Shown here piece by piece: positions 35,839 to 45,251 of a DNA stretch of 64,000 nt. This DNA is from Nocardiopsis salina YIM 90010 (GTDB lineage: Bacteria > Actinomycetota > Actinomycetes > Streptosporangiales > Streptosporangiaceae). Within the stretch, counting starts at the first letter, position 1. Each line of letters begins with the position of its first letter. The stretch covers positions 2,085 to 66,084 of the forward strand of contig NZ_ANBF01000044.1 in assembly GCF_000341025.1 (NCBI RefSeq). Reading direction: 5' to 3'. Both the position numbers and the translations under genes were made by a program. A model generated the notes under the pieces. The model was not told the DNA's origin. It ran no database searches and was given only the letters and a program-made list of their open reading frames with translations.

Positions 35839-37266
35839 ATGACCCAGATCCACGACCAGACGGCGCAGGGGTTGGCTGCATTGGTCCGCAGTCGTGAACT
35901 GTCCCCTGTTGAGATCACTGAGCATGTTCTGCGGAGGACGGAACAGCACGACCCGGCTCTCGGGTCTTTCATTTCGGTCATGCCAGAAATGGCCTTGGAG
36001 CAGGCGCTGAATGCGGAGAAGCGGGTCATGTCCGAGGCGCCCGACGGCCTTCCGCTCCTGCTCGGGGTCCCGATTCCGGTCAAAGACCTCGAACCAGTCG
36101 CAGGCGCACCCGTGACCCACGGGTCCCGCCTGTACCGCAACACCGTCGCCCCCGCAGACAGCGGCGTCGTCGCCCGGCTGCGCGCGGCCGGGGCGGTGTT
36201 CACCGGCAAGACCAACACCCCGGAGTTCGGCTCGAGCTGTTACACCGAGAACAGGATCGCGCCGCCCACCCGCAACCCGTGGGACTCCGCGCTCACGCCG
36301 GGAGGCTCGAGCGGGGGAGCGGGCGCCGCGGTCGCCGCCCGCCTGGCTCCGGTCGCGCACGGCAGCGACGGCGGAGGATCGATCCGCATTCCCGCGAGTG
36401 CGTGCGGACTCTTCGGTCTCAAACCCACGCGTGGGCGGATCTCCGGTGCCCCGGCCCGTGCCGACCTGCTCGGGCTGTCCACCTCCGGTCCACTGACCCG
36501 CACCGTCGCCGACGCCGCCCTGCTGCTGGACACCATGGCCTTCAGCGCCCCCGGCGACCCCTTCCGTGCCCCCGAACACCGGGGCAGTTTCCTTCGCCAC
36601 CTGGACGAGGAACCCGGCAGCCTGCGCATCGGAACTTGTGCCGGGACCGGATCGGCGGGCGTGGAGCTCCACCCCCACGTGCGCGCGGCCCATGAGGAGA
36701 GCATCGCCCTGCTCACCGGGCTGGGTCACGAGATCGAAGAGGTCCCCGTCCCCTACGACACCCACTTCGAAGGGCTCTTCGCCGAGGACTTCGGGGTGCT
36801 GTGGGCGGCCATGGCCTCTGCAGCGCCGGTCCCGCCCGAGCACGAGGGGGAACTGACCGAGCTCAACCGCTGGCTGCGCGAACGCGCCCGCGCCGCCTCC
36901 GCTCCCCGCCTGGTTGAGGCGCTGGGCCGGCTCCAGCAGGGGGTCCGCTCCTTCATGATCGCCACCGCGCACCTGGACGCCCTGCTCACCCCGACCCTGG
37001 CCCGCCCGCCGGTCCCGGTCGGGCATTTCACCGAGGAGGGCCCCGAGCGCACCTTCGAGCTGATGACCGAGTTCTCGCCCTTCACCTCGCTCTACAACGT
37101 CACCGGGCAGCCCTCGGTCAACGTGCCCCTGTCCTGGAGCCCGGACGGCCTGCCCGTCGGGTCGATGCTCAGCGCTCCGGCCGGGGGCGAGGGGACCCTG
37201 TTGTCCCTGTCGGCCCAGCTGGAGCGGGCCCGTCCGTGGGAGCACCGGGTTCCGCCGGGCGTGTGA
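35839..37266 (+). CDS. Amidase (amidase signature family)
   Basis: A 475-aa amidase-signature hydrolase. The catalytic triad is visible: Lys in PIPVKDLEPV (about residue 81), cis-Ser in PGGSSGGAGAAVA (about 156) and nucleophile Ser in GSDGGGSIRIPAS (about 180). It hydrolyses a C-N amide bond of an unknown substrate. It is not GatA judging by context, since no gatB or gatC gene is near. The last 98 bases overlap the 3' end of the convergent MFS transporter gene, an unusually long tail-to-tail overlap. Family call firm, substrate open. Confidence 0.92.
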   Translation: MTQIHDQTAQGLAALVRSRELSPVEITEHVLRRTEQHDPALGSFISVMPEMALEQALNAEKRVMSEAPDGLPLLLGVPIPVKDLEPVAGAPVTHGSRLYRNTVAPADSGVVARLRAAGAVFTGKTNTPEFGSSCYTENRIAPPTRNPWDSALTPGGSSGGAGAAVAARLAPVAHGSDGGGSIRIPASACGLFGLKPTRGRISGAPARADLLGLSTSGPLTRTVADAALLLDTMAFSAPGDPFRAPEHRGSFLRHLDEEPGSLRIGTCAGTGSAGVELHPHVRAAHEESIALLTGLGHEIEEVPVPYDTHFEGLFAEDFGVLWAAMASAAPVPPEHEGELTELNRWLRERARAASAPRLVEALGRLQQGVRSFMIATAHLDALLTPTLARPPVPVGHFTEEGPERTFELMTEFSPFTSLYNVTGQPSVNVPLSWSPDGLPVGSMLSAPAGGEGTLLSLSAQLERARPWEHRVPPGV

Positions 37267-38485
37267 CCCGATCGTCCGGTTCGGCGGGCAGGGGCACGAA
37301 CAGGCTCGTGCCCGCCGAGACCAACAGCATCATGGCGGCACCGGCCATCCCTCCGGCGATCCCGAAACCGTCGATCATCGCCCCCACCATCGGGCTCGCC
37401 AGGGCACCGCCTGCGCCGAACGCGCTGGCCATCCACCCGAAGGCCTCCGACCGCCGGTTGGAGGGTGCCAGGTCCCCGATGTGCCCCATGACCGCGGCCA
37501 GCAGCGGGGCCAGCGTCAGACCGGACAGGAACAGCACCGGCAGGGCCCACAGTGGTGTGGTCAGGTACAGGATCGGCGGCGCGAACGGTACGAGCAGCAC
37601 CAGGCCTGCTGCAGCGGCGAGCGCACGCCTCGACAACCGGGGGCGGCCCGGGAAGGTTCCGGCGACAGCACCGCCGACCAGCGAGCCCAGTGCCCACACC
37701 GATGCCAGCACCATGACGTACTCAGGGGCGTTGAGCTCGTTGGCCCAGGCGACGATGGTCAGGTCCATGCCGATGACCCCGCCGACCGTCAGGAACGCCA
37801 TGACGAACAGCAGAGCCAGTGCGGGGATGCGCACCAGGCTCCGGCGCGGACGCCCGGCCTCCTCCGGGGCCTCCTCGGCCGGCGCCGGCCCGGTGACGCC
37901 GGCCCGGCGCAGCGCGAGACAGAACCCGACGGAACCGGCCAGCGCCAGGGCCGCGAGCACGAGCATCGCTTCCCGGGGGCCGGCCCAGGCGACCACGGCG
38001 GCGGTCGCGATGGGGGAGAAGACGAACAGCAGCTCCTGGGTGGTGGCCTCGGCGGCGTAGATGGCCTGGCGTTCCGGGCCGCGGGTCAGACGGGGCCAGA
38101 GACCCCGTACCACCTGGTTGGCGGGGCTGCCGAAAGCCCCCGTGGCCAGGGCCAGGGGGACCGCCGCCCACCACAGTGAGCCCGGCATGAGCGCCATCGC
38201 GGTGAGCCCGACCGAGAACACCACGCCGCACACCAGCACCAGGCGGTCGCTCGCGCCCCGGTCGGCCATGCGGCCCCGCAACGGCCCGACCAGCGCCATA
38301 CCAAGCGTGAAGGCCCCCGCGACCAGCCCTGCGTAACTGTAGGAGCCGGTCCACTCGACGACCAGGAAGGTCACCGCGATCATCTGTCCGGGCAGGTAGA
38401 AGCGCGCGGCGAGGGACCAGGCCAACAGGGACAGGACGTGGGGGACACCGAAGAGGCGCCGGTAGTTGTCCAACACGCTCGCCAT
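37169..38485 (-). CDS. MFS transporter
   Basis: A 438-aa transporter with twelve predicted helices. It starts VLDNYRRLFGVPHVLSLLAW. The loop 2-3 motif is GPLRGRMADRGASDR, and the central loop contains RPRRSLVRIPALALL. A Pro/Gly/Thr-rich tail of about 40 residues follows the last helix and overlaps the amidase 3' end by 98 bp. The ATG at 38485 was chosen because GGAGG lies eight bases upstream; the frame opens at 38515. It resembles the drug/proton or unknown-substrate efflux branch. It is divergent from malQ, sharing 130 bp of upstream DNA. Confidence 0.88.
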   Translation of the reverse strand: MASVLDNYRRLFGVPHVLSLLAWSLAARFYLPGQMIAVTFLVVEWTGSYSYAGLVAGAFTLGMALVGPLRGRMADRGASDRLVLVCGVVFSVGLTAMALMPGSLWWAAVPLALATGAFGSPANQVVRGLWPRLTRGPERQAIYAAEATTQELLFVFSPIATAAVVAWAGPREAMLVLAALALAGSVGFCLALRRAGVTGPAPAEEAPEEAGRPRRSLVRIPALALLFVMAFLTVGGVIGMDLTIVAWANELNAPEYVMVLASVWALGSLVGGAVAGTFPGRPRLSRRALAAAAGLVLLVPFAPPILYLTTPLWALPVLFLSGLTLAPLLAAVMGHIGDLAPSNRRSEAFGWMASAFGAGGALASPMVGAMIDGFGIAGGMAGAAMMLLVSAGTSLFVPLPAEPDDRVTRPAEPGAPTDGPAPAGPTGTTGSPRPRPER

Positions 38486-38615
38486 GATCCCAGACCTCCG
38501 GTGATCCGACCACATGGTTCACACCGCACGCAGGTCGAGGGGCGCCCGCCGGGCACGTCCCACGCCGGGTCCGCCTCCTGTGTGATCGCAGCGCAGTGGG
38601 GCATGATCGATTGCT

Positions 38616-40655
38616 GTGAGGGACGTTCAGCTGGCCCACCTGGCCGAGCAGTACGGTGTCGCGACCGAGTACGAGGACTGGCGAGGGCAGCGGGTCGCCG
38701 TGAGCCCCGAGACCGTCCGCGCCGTGCTCACCGCTCTGGGCGTGGACACCACCGATCCGGCGGCGGCCGCGCGCGAACGCGACCGGAGGCTGCCCCCGGC
38801 CGTCGTCGTACGCGAGGGGAAGGCACCGGAACTCACCCTGCCCGACGGCGCTCACGGAACCGTGGAGACCGCCGACGGCGCCTTGCTGCCCCTGGGCCCC
38901 GAGCTGCCCCTGGGTGCGCACACCCTGAGGGTGACCGCCGCCGCCGACGAACACCAGGCGCCCCTGCTCGTGGTGCCCGACCGGATCGAGCCCAGCGCAT
39001 TGCGCCGCCGGCGCCGCTTGTGGGGCCTGATGACGCAGATCTACAGCGTGCGGTCGCGCGCATCGTGGGGAACCGGGGACCTGCGCGACCTGGCCGAACT
39101 CACCGATTGGAGCGCCCGCGACCTCGGCGCCGACTTCACCCTCGTCAACCCGGTCCATGCGACCGAACCCCTGCCCCCGGTTGAGGCCTCCCCCTACCTG
39201 CCGGTCAGCCGCCGCTACGCCAGCCCGCTCTACATCCGCATCGAGGACGTGCCCGAGTACGCACGCCTGGACCCGGCCCAGCGCGAGGGGATCCAGCGCC
39301 TGGCCCGTCCCCTGCGCGAGCGCGGCCGGACCGCGGACCTGCTCGACCGCGACGCCGTGTGGGAGGCCAAGCGCCAGGCCCTGGAGGTGCTCTTCCAGGT
39401 GCAGCGCGCCCCGGGACGCGAGGCCGCCCTGCGCGCCTACCTCGAGCGCGAGGGCCGGCCCCTCGTCGAGTTCGCGACCTGGAGCGCCCTGGCCGAGGAG
39501 TACGGGACCGACTTCCGGGTCTGGCCCGAACACCTGCGGGACGTGAGCCGTCACGCGGTTGGCCAGGAAGCACTGCGCCGGTGGCCGACCGTGGAGTTCC
39601 ACCGGTGGCTCCAGTGGATCCTCGACGAGCAGCTCTCCCACGCCCAGCACTCGGCCCTCGATGCCGGGATGGCCGTCGGGGTGGTGCACGACCTCGCCCT
39701 CGGTGTGCAGCCCGGGGGCGCCGACGCGTGGATGTACGGCGACGCCCTCGTGCCCGGGCTGCACGTGGGCGCGCCCCCGGACGAGTTCAACCGGCGCGGA
39801 CAGGACTGGGGCCAGCCGCCCTGGCACCCGCGCCGCCTGGCCGAGCTCGGGTACGCACCCCTGCGCCAGGTACTGGGGCAATCCCTGGCCCACGCCGGCG
39901 GGGTGCGCATGGACCACGTCATGGGCTTGTTCCGCGTCTGGTGCGTGCCCGAGGGCGCAACGCCCGACCAGGGCACCTACGTGCACTACGACCACGAGGG
40001 CACCGTCGGATCGCTGTTGCTGGCCGCGCACCGCTCCGACGCCGTCGTGGTCGGTGAGGACCTGGGCACCGTCGAACCGTGGGTGCGTGACCACCTCGAC
40101 GACCGCGGTGTGCTCGGGACGTCGGTGATGTGGTTCGAGCAGGACCGCCACGGCAGGCCCCTGCCCCCGGACCGCTGGCGCACCGACTGCCTGGCCACCG
40201 TCGCCACCCACGACCTGCCGCCGGTGGCCTCCTTCCTGTCCACCGAGCACGTCGAGCTGCGCGACCGGCTCGGCCTGCTCGAGCGTCCCGTCGAGGAGGA
40301 GCGCGCCGACGCCGAGGAACGTGTGGAACGCTGGCGTGCCCTGCTCGTGGAGCTCGGTCTGCTCGACGGCGACGTCGACCCCGTCGCCGATCCTGCTGCG
40401 GTCGTGGCCGCCATGCACGCCTACCTCGCCCGAACCCCGGCCCGCATGGTCGGGGTCGCGCTGACCGACGTCGTGGGCGACCGCCGGATGCAGAACCAGC
40501 CCGGGACCAGTACTGAGTACCCCAACTGGCGGATCCCGCTGACCAGTGCCGAAGGTGAGCCGGTGCTGGTGGACGAGCTTCTCGCCGACCCGCGCATGGT
40601 CGCCCGCATCCGGCGCACGGTCGGCCCCGTCGGCGGTGACGGACAGATCCTCTGA
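38616..40655 (+). CDS. malQ: 4-alpha-glucanotransferase (GH77)
   Basis: A 679-aa amylomaltase that transfers alpha-1,4-glucan segments in maltodextrin metabolism. GH77 landmarks are MTQIYSVRSRASWGTGDLRDL, SPYLPVSRRYASPLYI, the nucleophile region GVRMDHVMGLFR, the acid/base VVGEDLGTVEPWV and the stabiliser TVATHDLPP. An N-terminal segment of about 130 residues before the barrel is typical of the actinobacterial enzymes. The GTG start lies eight bases after CATGAT, a possible -10. No other mal or glg genes are nearby. Identity is firm. Confidence 0.95.
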   Translation: MRDVQLAHLAEQYGVATEYEDWRGQRVAVSPETVRAVLTALGVDTTDPAAAARERDRRLPPAVVVREGKAPELTLPDGAHGTVETADGALLPLGPELPLGAHTLRVTAAADEHQAPLLVVPDRIEPSALRRRRRLWGLMTQIYSVRSRASWGTGDLRDLAELTDWSARDLGADFTLVNPVHATEPLPPVEASPYLPVSRRYASPLYIRIEDVPEYARLDPAQREGIQRLARPLRERGRTADLLDRDAVWEAKRQALEVLFQVQRAPGREAALRAYLEREGRPLVEFATWSALAEEYGTDFRVWPEHLRDVSRHAVGQEALRRWPTVEFHRWLQWILDEQLSHAQHSALDAGMAVGVVHDLALGVQPGGADAWMYGDALVPGLHVGAPPDEFNRRGQDWGQPPWHPRRLAELGYAPLRQVLGQSLAHAGGVRMDHVMGLFRVWCVPEGATPDQGTYVHYDHEGTVGSLLLAAHRSDAVVVGEDLGTVEPWVRDHLDDRGVLGTSVMWFEQDRHGRPLPPDRWRTDCLATVATHDLPPVASFLSTEHVELRDRLGLLERPVEEERADAEERVERWRALLVELGLLDGDVDPVADPAAVVAAMHAYLARTPARMVGVALTDVVGDRRMQNQPGTSTEYPNWRIPLTSAEGEPVLVDELLADPRMVARIRRTVGPVGGDGQIL

Positions 40656-40695
40656 CCCGTCAGCAGCGCCGCCGGACACCCCGGAGAGGGCGCTG

Positions 40696-40701
40696 TAGCT
40701 T
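40696..40701 (+). promoter_or_regulatory. -10 hexamer of alpha/beta hydrolase gene, leaderless layout
   Basis: TAGCTT ends exactly six bases before the ATG at 40708, predicting transcription from the start codon. Confidence 0.45.
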
Positions 40702-40707
40702 GGGGGC

Positions 40708-41361
40708 ATGGGTACCGAACAGGTGGTCTTCCTTCACGGTCTCGGTGCGGGCCCGGACTCCTGGGACGCCGAGCTCGCTGCGCTGCCGGACGGTTTCGCC
40801 GGCCTTGCGCCGCGCATCTCCGGGCTCTCCGACGACGGTGCCGGGCTCTTCACGTTCGCCACCGCTGCAGCGGAGGTCGTGGACGGGCTCGACAGGCGCG
40901 GGATCGTCCGGGCCCACCTGTGCGGGCTGTCGATCGGTGCGATGCTCGCGCTGTGGACCGCTCTGGAGTACCCGGAGCGTGTGGCGTCCCTGGTGCTGTC
41001 CGGCGGGCAGGTGCGGCCCCCCACGACGGCGCTGGCGGTGCAGACCACCATCTTCCGGGCGTTGCCGGGGCGCCTCGTCGTGCCAGGGGGTATGGACAAG
41101 CACCGGTTCCTCGCCGCTTTGGAGGAGGTGGCGCGTGTGGACTTCCGGGGGCGCCTGCCGGAGGTCGGCGTTGCGGCTCTGGTGATGTGCGGGTCCTGGG
41201 ACGTGGTCAACCTGCCCGCCGCGCGAACCATGGCCGCGGGGCTGCCCCGAGCGCAGCTGCGGATCGTGCCGGGCGGATGGCACGAGCTCAACGTCGGCCG
41301 CCCAGCGGACTTCGCCGCCGCGCTCCATGAGTTCTACCGAGGCCCCGCTGCTCCCGCCTGA
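40708..41361 (+). CDS. Alpha/beta hydrolase
   Basis: A 217-aa small alpha/beta hydrolase. The oxyanion segment is VVFLHGLGAGPDSWDAEL, the nucleophile elbow CGLSIGAMLAL, the acid Asp in MCGSWDVVNLP and the His in VPGGWHELNV. It has a minimal lid. It resembles the broad 3-oxoadipate enol-lactonase-like group, but nothing fixes the substrate, and no catabolic cluster surrounds it. It is probably transcribed alone 52 bp after malQ, from its own leaderless promoter. Confidence 0.87.
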   Translation: MGTEQVVFLHGLGAGPDSWDAELAALPDGFAGLAPRISGLSDDGAGLFTFATAAAEVVDGLDRRGIVRAHLCGLSIGAMLALWTALEYPERVASLVLSGGQVRPPTTALAVQTTIFRALPGRLVVPGGMDKHRFLAALEEVARVDFRGRLPEVGVAALVMCGSWDVVNLPAARTMAAGLPRAQLRIVPGGWHELNVGRPADFAAALHEFYRGPAAPA

Positions 41362-41556
41362 CCCCGAACCCCCGGGGGTCCACGGAGAGGCGGCCCCGAT
41401 GACGTCGCCGCTCCGGGCCGTCGGTGCCAGGAACGTGATGGCTGACGCCCCGTTCTTCCTCGGGAAACGACACGGTGGCCGCAACCTCCTGAGAGCCAGG
41501 ATGTTGTGACCACCGCTGGAACCCGAAGTCTGCCACAGGGTCCGCTGAGCAGGGTG

Positions 41557-44106
41557 TCAGGCGCGCTCGCGCCCGGCCGCGGTGTCGGTCTCGCGGGCCC
41601 GCAGGGCACGCACCACACCGGCACGCCCCTCGATCAGCAGGCGCCGCAGCGCCGGGGCCGGGTCCTCCTTCTCGATGTAGGCGTCAGTGCGCTCCACGGT
41701 GGCCTCCTCCACCAGGGAACTGGGGTAGACCATCTCCGCGAAGCTCTGTGCGAACTCGCCGGTCCACCCCTTCCACGCCGGCTGCAGCTGCGCGAAGTAC
41801 TTCTCCACGTACGGGCGCAGCAGCTCGGCGTGGTCCGGCTCCGTGAAGCCCAGCAGCGTGGCCCGGAACTCGGCGTTGGCCAGCTCCGACCCCACGATGC
41901 GCTCCCATGCCGCGGCCTTGGCCCCGGGGGTGGGGATCGCCGCTCGCGCACCCGCGGCGTGGCGGGCGCCTGTCGCGGTGGGGTCCTTCTCCAGCTCCGC
42001 GGCGATCTCGCCTTCGCCGGCCTTGCCCGTGGAGACCAGGCGGCGCAGGATCGTCCACCGCAGGTCGGTGTCGACGCTCAGGCCCTCCACCGTGAGCGCC
42101 CCGTCGAGCAGGCCGCGCAGCAGGGACAGGTGCGCGTCGCTCACCGCGGTGGCCGCGAGCGCGTTCACGTACGCCAGCTGCAGGTCGCCGCCGGGCTCGG
42201 CGTCGTTGACCAGCTGCTGCAGGCGGTCGGCGAGCTGCTCCTGTCCTATCCGACGCCAGCCCTGGTCCGCGTAGTTGACCAGTGCACCGTGGGCCTGGCG
42301 CAGCAGCGTCTGTGCGACCATCACGTCGTCGACCCCGTCGATACCCGAGATGACCAGGCGCACGTAGTCGCGGGCGGCCATCTCACCGTCGCGGGTCATG
42401 TCCCACGCGGCGCCGAAGACCAACGCACGCGGCAGGGACTCGCGGATCTGCCCGGCGCCCTCGACGACGGTGGCCAGGGACCGCTCATCCAGTCGGATCT
42501 TGGTGAAGGTCAAGTCGTCGTCGTTGACGAGCACCAGGTCCGGGCGGGCCTTGCCGATCAGCTCCGGAACCTCGGTCCGTGCGCCGCTCACGTCGAGCTC
42601 CACCCGCTCGCGACGCACGATGCCCTCGTCGGTGCGGTCGTACAGGCCCACCGCCAGCCGGTGCGAGCGCAGGGTCGGATGCTCGGGGTCGGCCTCCTGC
42701 AGCACCGCGAACGAGGAGAACGTGCCGTCGTCGGCGACCTCGAAGTCCGCGCGCATCGTGTTGACGCCGGTGGTCTCCAGCCACTCGCGCGACCAGCCCG
42801 ACAGGTCGCGGCCCGAAGCGGCCTCCAGGTGCTTGAGCAGGTCCTTGAGTTCGGTGTTGCCGAAGGCGAACTCCTGGAAGTAGGCGCGCACACCGGCGAA
42901 GAAGGAGTCCACACCCACGTAGGCGGCCAGCTGCTTGAGCACCGAGGCGCCCTTGGCGTAGGTGATGCCGTCGAAGTTGACCTCCACCGCCTGGATGTCG
43001 GTCATGTCCGCGGCGATGGGGTGGGTCGAGGGAAGCTGGTCCTGGCGCAGCGCCCACGCCTTCTCGACGTTGGCGAAGGTCGTCCAGGCCTCCTTCCAAC
43101 GCGTGGCGTTCACCTGCGCGTACACGCTCGCGTAGGTGGCGAAGGACTCGTTGAGCCACAGATCGTCCCACCAGCGCATTGTCACCAGGTCGCCGAACCA
43201 CATGTGCGCCATCTCGTGGAGGATGGTCTCGGCGCGGCGCTCGTAACGCGCGTCGGTGACACGGGAGCGGAAGACGTAGTCCTCCAGGAAGGTGACGGCG
43301 CCCGCGTTCTCCATGGCGCCGGCGTTGAACTCGGGCACGAACAACTGGTCGTACTTGCCGAACGCGTACCGCACGCCGAACAGCTCGTGGAAGAAGTCGA
43401 AGCCGCGCTTGGTGACGTCGAACAGCTCCGCGGAGTCCAGGTGCTCGGCCAGGGACGCGCGGCAGAACAGCCCCAGGTCGATGCCGTCGTGGTGGTCGCG
43501 CACCACGTGGTAGGGCCCTGCGATGAGCGCGGTGATGTACGTCGACATCGGCTCGGTCGCGGGGAAGTGCCAGCGCACACGCCCTTCGCTGCCGGTGTCC
43601 TCCCGCACGGCGTCGGGGGCGCTGTTGGAGACGACCTCCCACTCCGGCGGGGCGAGCACGGTCAGCTCGAAGGTCGCCTTGAGGTCGGGCTGGTCGAAGC
43701 ATGCGTACATGCGGTGCGCGTCGGCCGTCTCGAACTGGCTGTACAGGTACACGGCCCCGTCGACCGGGTCGACGAACCGGTGCAGGCCCTCACCGGTGCG
43801 CATGTAGGCGGCGTCGGCCACGACCGTGAGCTCGTTCTCGGCGGCGACCGAGGGAAGGGTCAGGCGCTCGCCGTCGAACAGTTCGGCCGGGTCGAGCTCC
43901 TGGCCGTTGAGCGTCGCCGACAGCACCCGCGGGGCGGCCAGCTCGATGAAGGTCCGCGCACCGGGTTCGCTGCTGGAGAAGCGCACGACCGTGGTGGACC
44001 GGAAGGTCTCGCCCCCGGTGGTCAGGTCCAGCTCCACGGTGTAGGAGTCCACGCCGAGGACGCGTGCCCGTTCCTGAGCCTCGTCCCGCTTGAGGTTGCC
44101 CGCCAC
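41557..44106 (-). CDS. pepN: Aminopeptidase N (M1 zinc peptidase)
   Basis: An 849-aa M1 aminopeptidase releasing N-terminal residues from peptides in the cytoplasm. The exopeptidase motif is FNAGAMENAGAV and the zinc site is HEMAHMWFGD (about residue 300) with the downstream Glu in LWLNESFATY. The ERAP1-like C-terminal domain (about 530-840) is present. The GTG at 44106 was chosen because AAGGAG lies six bases upstream and the family start (NLKRDEAQERARVL) follows; the frame is open for another 76 codons. Divergent from the FrnE-like gene with 151 bp between starts. Length matches Streptomyces PepN. Confidence 0.96.
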   Translation of the reverse strand: MAGNLKRDEAQERARVLGVDSYTVELDLTTGGETFRSTTVVRFSSSEPGARTFIELAAPRVLSATLNGQELDPAELFDGERLTLPSVAAENELTVVADAAYMRTGEGLHRFVDPVDGAVYLYSQFETADAHRMYACFDQPDLKATFELTVLAPPEWEVVSNSAPDAVREDTGSEGRVRWHFPATEPMSTYITALIAGPYHVVRDHHDGIDLGLFCRASLAEHLDSAELFDVTKRGFDFFHELFGVRYAFGKYDQLFVPEFNAGAMENAGAVTFLEDYVFRSRVTDARYERRAETILHEMAHMWFGDLVTMRWWDDLWLNESFATYASVYAQVNATRWKEAWTTFANVEKAWALRQDQLPSTHPIAADMTDIQAVEVNFDGITYAKGASVLKQLAAYVGVDSFFAGVRAYFQEFAFGNTELKDLLKHLEAASGRDLSGWSREWLETTGVNTMRADFEVADDGTFSSFAVLQEADPEHPTLRSHRLAVGLYDRTDEGIVRRERVELDVSGARTEVPELIGKARPDLVLVNDDDLTFTKIRLDERSLATVVEGAGQIRESLPRALVFGAAWDMTRDGEMAARDYVRLVISGIDGVDDVMVAQTLLRQAHGALVNYADQGWRRIGQEQLADRLQQLVNDAEPGGDLQLAYVNALAATAVSDAHLSLLRGLLDGALTVEGLSVDTDLRWTILRRLVSTGKAGEGEIAAELEKDPTATGARHAAGARAAIPTPGAKAAAWERIVGSELANAEFRATLLGFTEPDHAELLRPYVEKYFAQLQPAWKGWTGEFAQSFAEMVYPSSLVEEATVERTDAYIEKEDPAPALRRLLIEGRAGVVRALRARETDTAAGRERA

Positions 44107-44257
44107 GCCACGCTCCTTCCACGGCCGCCGTCGGTGCCGGCCGGAGATCGTTGTCGGTAACGGATCGATCCTGCCACGCACGGGTGCGGAATGCGCAACC
44201 GATCCGTCGGGTTGCCATCGGGGGAAACCCCTGTGCATGACGTCCGAGGAGTGAGTG

Positions 44258-44881
44258 ATGAGTGAGGCACACGAGCCGCGGAACACCGTCGCCGACATGT
44301 GGTTCGACCCCCTGTGCCCCTGGGCGTGGATCACCTCGCGGTGGCTCGTCGAGGTCGAGAAGGTGCGCCCGGTGACGGTGCGATGGCGTGTGATGAGCCT
44401 GGCCGTGCTGAACGCCGGCCGCGACCTGCCCGAGGGTTACCAGGAGCTCATGGAGCGTTCCTGGGCTGCGGTGCGTGTGTGCACGGCCGCAGGGCAGCGG
44501 TTCGGGCCCGAGGTGCTCGGCCCCCTCTACACCGCGATCGGAACCCGGTTCCACAATCGCGGCGAGGCCCAGGACACCGCCACCCTCGAGGCCGCCCTGA
44601 CCGAGGCGGGCCTGCCCGCGGACCTCGTCGGGGCCGCCGACAGCACCGAATACGATGAGCCCCTGCGCGCTTCGCACGCCGAGGCGATGAAGCTGGTCGG
44701 CGAGGACGTCGGCACCCCTGTGGTGCAGGTCGAGGGTGTCTCCTTCTTCGGCCCGGTCGTCAGCCCGGCCCCCCGCGGCGAGGAGGCCGGAAAGCTCTGG
44801 GACGGCGTGCGTGCCGTGGCCGGCACCGACGGCTTCTTCGAGCTCAAGCGCACCCGCACCCGCGACCCCGTCTTCGACTGA
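44258..44881 (+). CDS. DsbA/FrnE-like oxidoreductase (mycothiol-dependent nitroreductase type)
   Basis: A 207-aa thioredoxin-fold protein with the N-terminal active-site segment MWFDPLCPWAWITSRW, which carries a single Cys followed by PWA. It matches the actinobacterial Rv2466c-like mycothiol-dependent reductases. The cis-Pro loop is in GTPVVQVEGVSFFGPVV. It probably acts in the cytosolic mycothiol redox system, having no signal peptide. The ATG at 44258 has GAGGAG six bases upstream, preferred over the overlapping GTG at 44255. The small acidic-protein gene follows 34 bp later, likely in one transcript. Confidence 0.85.
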   Translation: MSEAHEPRNTVADMWFDPLCPWAWITSRWLVEVEKVRPVTVRWRVMSLAVLNAGRDLPEGYQELMERSWAAVRVCTAAGQRFGPEVLGPLYTAIGTRFHNRGEAQDTATLEAALTEAGLPADLVGAADSTEYDEPLRASHAEAMKLVGEDVGTPVVQVEGVSFFGPVVSPAPRGEEAGKLWDGVRAVAGTDGFFELKRTRTRDPVFD

Positions 44882-44915
44882 CCCGACCGAAGGCCGACCC
44901 GAAGGGACCACCGCC

Positions 44916-45071
44916 GTGTCCGGACCCGATGAGGACCGCGTCGTCGAACTCCTCGACGACCTCGACATCCTGCCCGACACCACGAGCGACGAACGCGGGT
45001 CGGGCTGGGGCGACTCCGACGACGACAGCACTGCACGGCTGCTCGAGGACCGCCCTCCCCACTGGGACTGA
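44916..45071 (+). CDS. Conserved small acidic protein
   Basis: A 51-aa, strongly acidic protein. It contains ELLDDLDILPDTTSDERGSG and ends in RLLEDRPPHWD. I recognise the pattern TSDER..GWG...DRPPHWD from small uncharacterised actinobacterial proteins. It has no Cys, no signal peptide and no membrane segment. The GTG is preceded by AAGGGA at a rather long spacing. Its position immediately after the FrnE-like gene suggests co-expression. Function unknown. Confidence 0.7.
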   Translation: MSGPDEDRVVELLDDLDILPDTTSDERGSGWGDSDDDSTARLLEDRPPHWD

Positions 45072-45251
45072 GCTCTGCGAGCGGGCCCGGGCCGACCCCG
45101 GAATCTGTTGGTCGGTCCCGGGCCCGGCGGCACGGCCCGCCCCACGTGCGGCCGGCGCCCGCTCCGAGCACCGGATCCCCGTATCCGTGGGACCACCGGT
45201 GCCGACCTCTCCGTCTGGCCAAAGCCCGAGATGCTCTGGGACAGTGGGACC

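Noticed and set aside
35839-37266. GatA subunit of the tRNA amidotransferase
   Set aside because: The catalytic motifs are generic for the amidase signature family and no gatB/gatC genes are adjacent.
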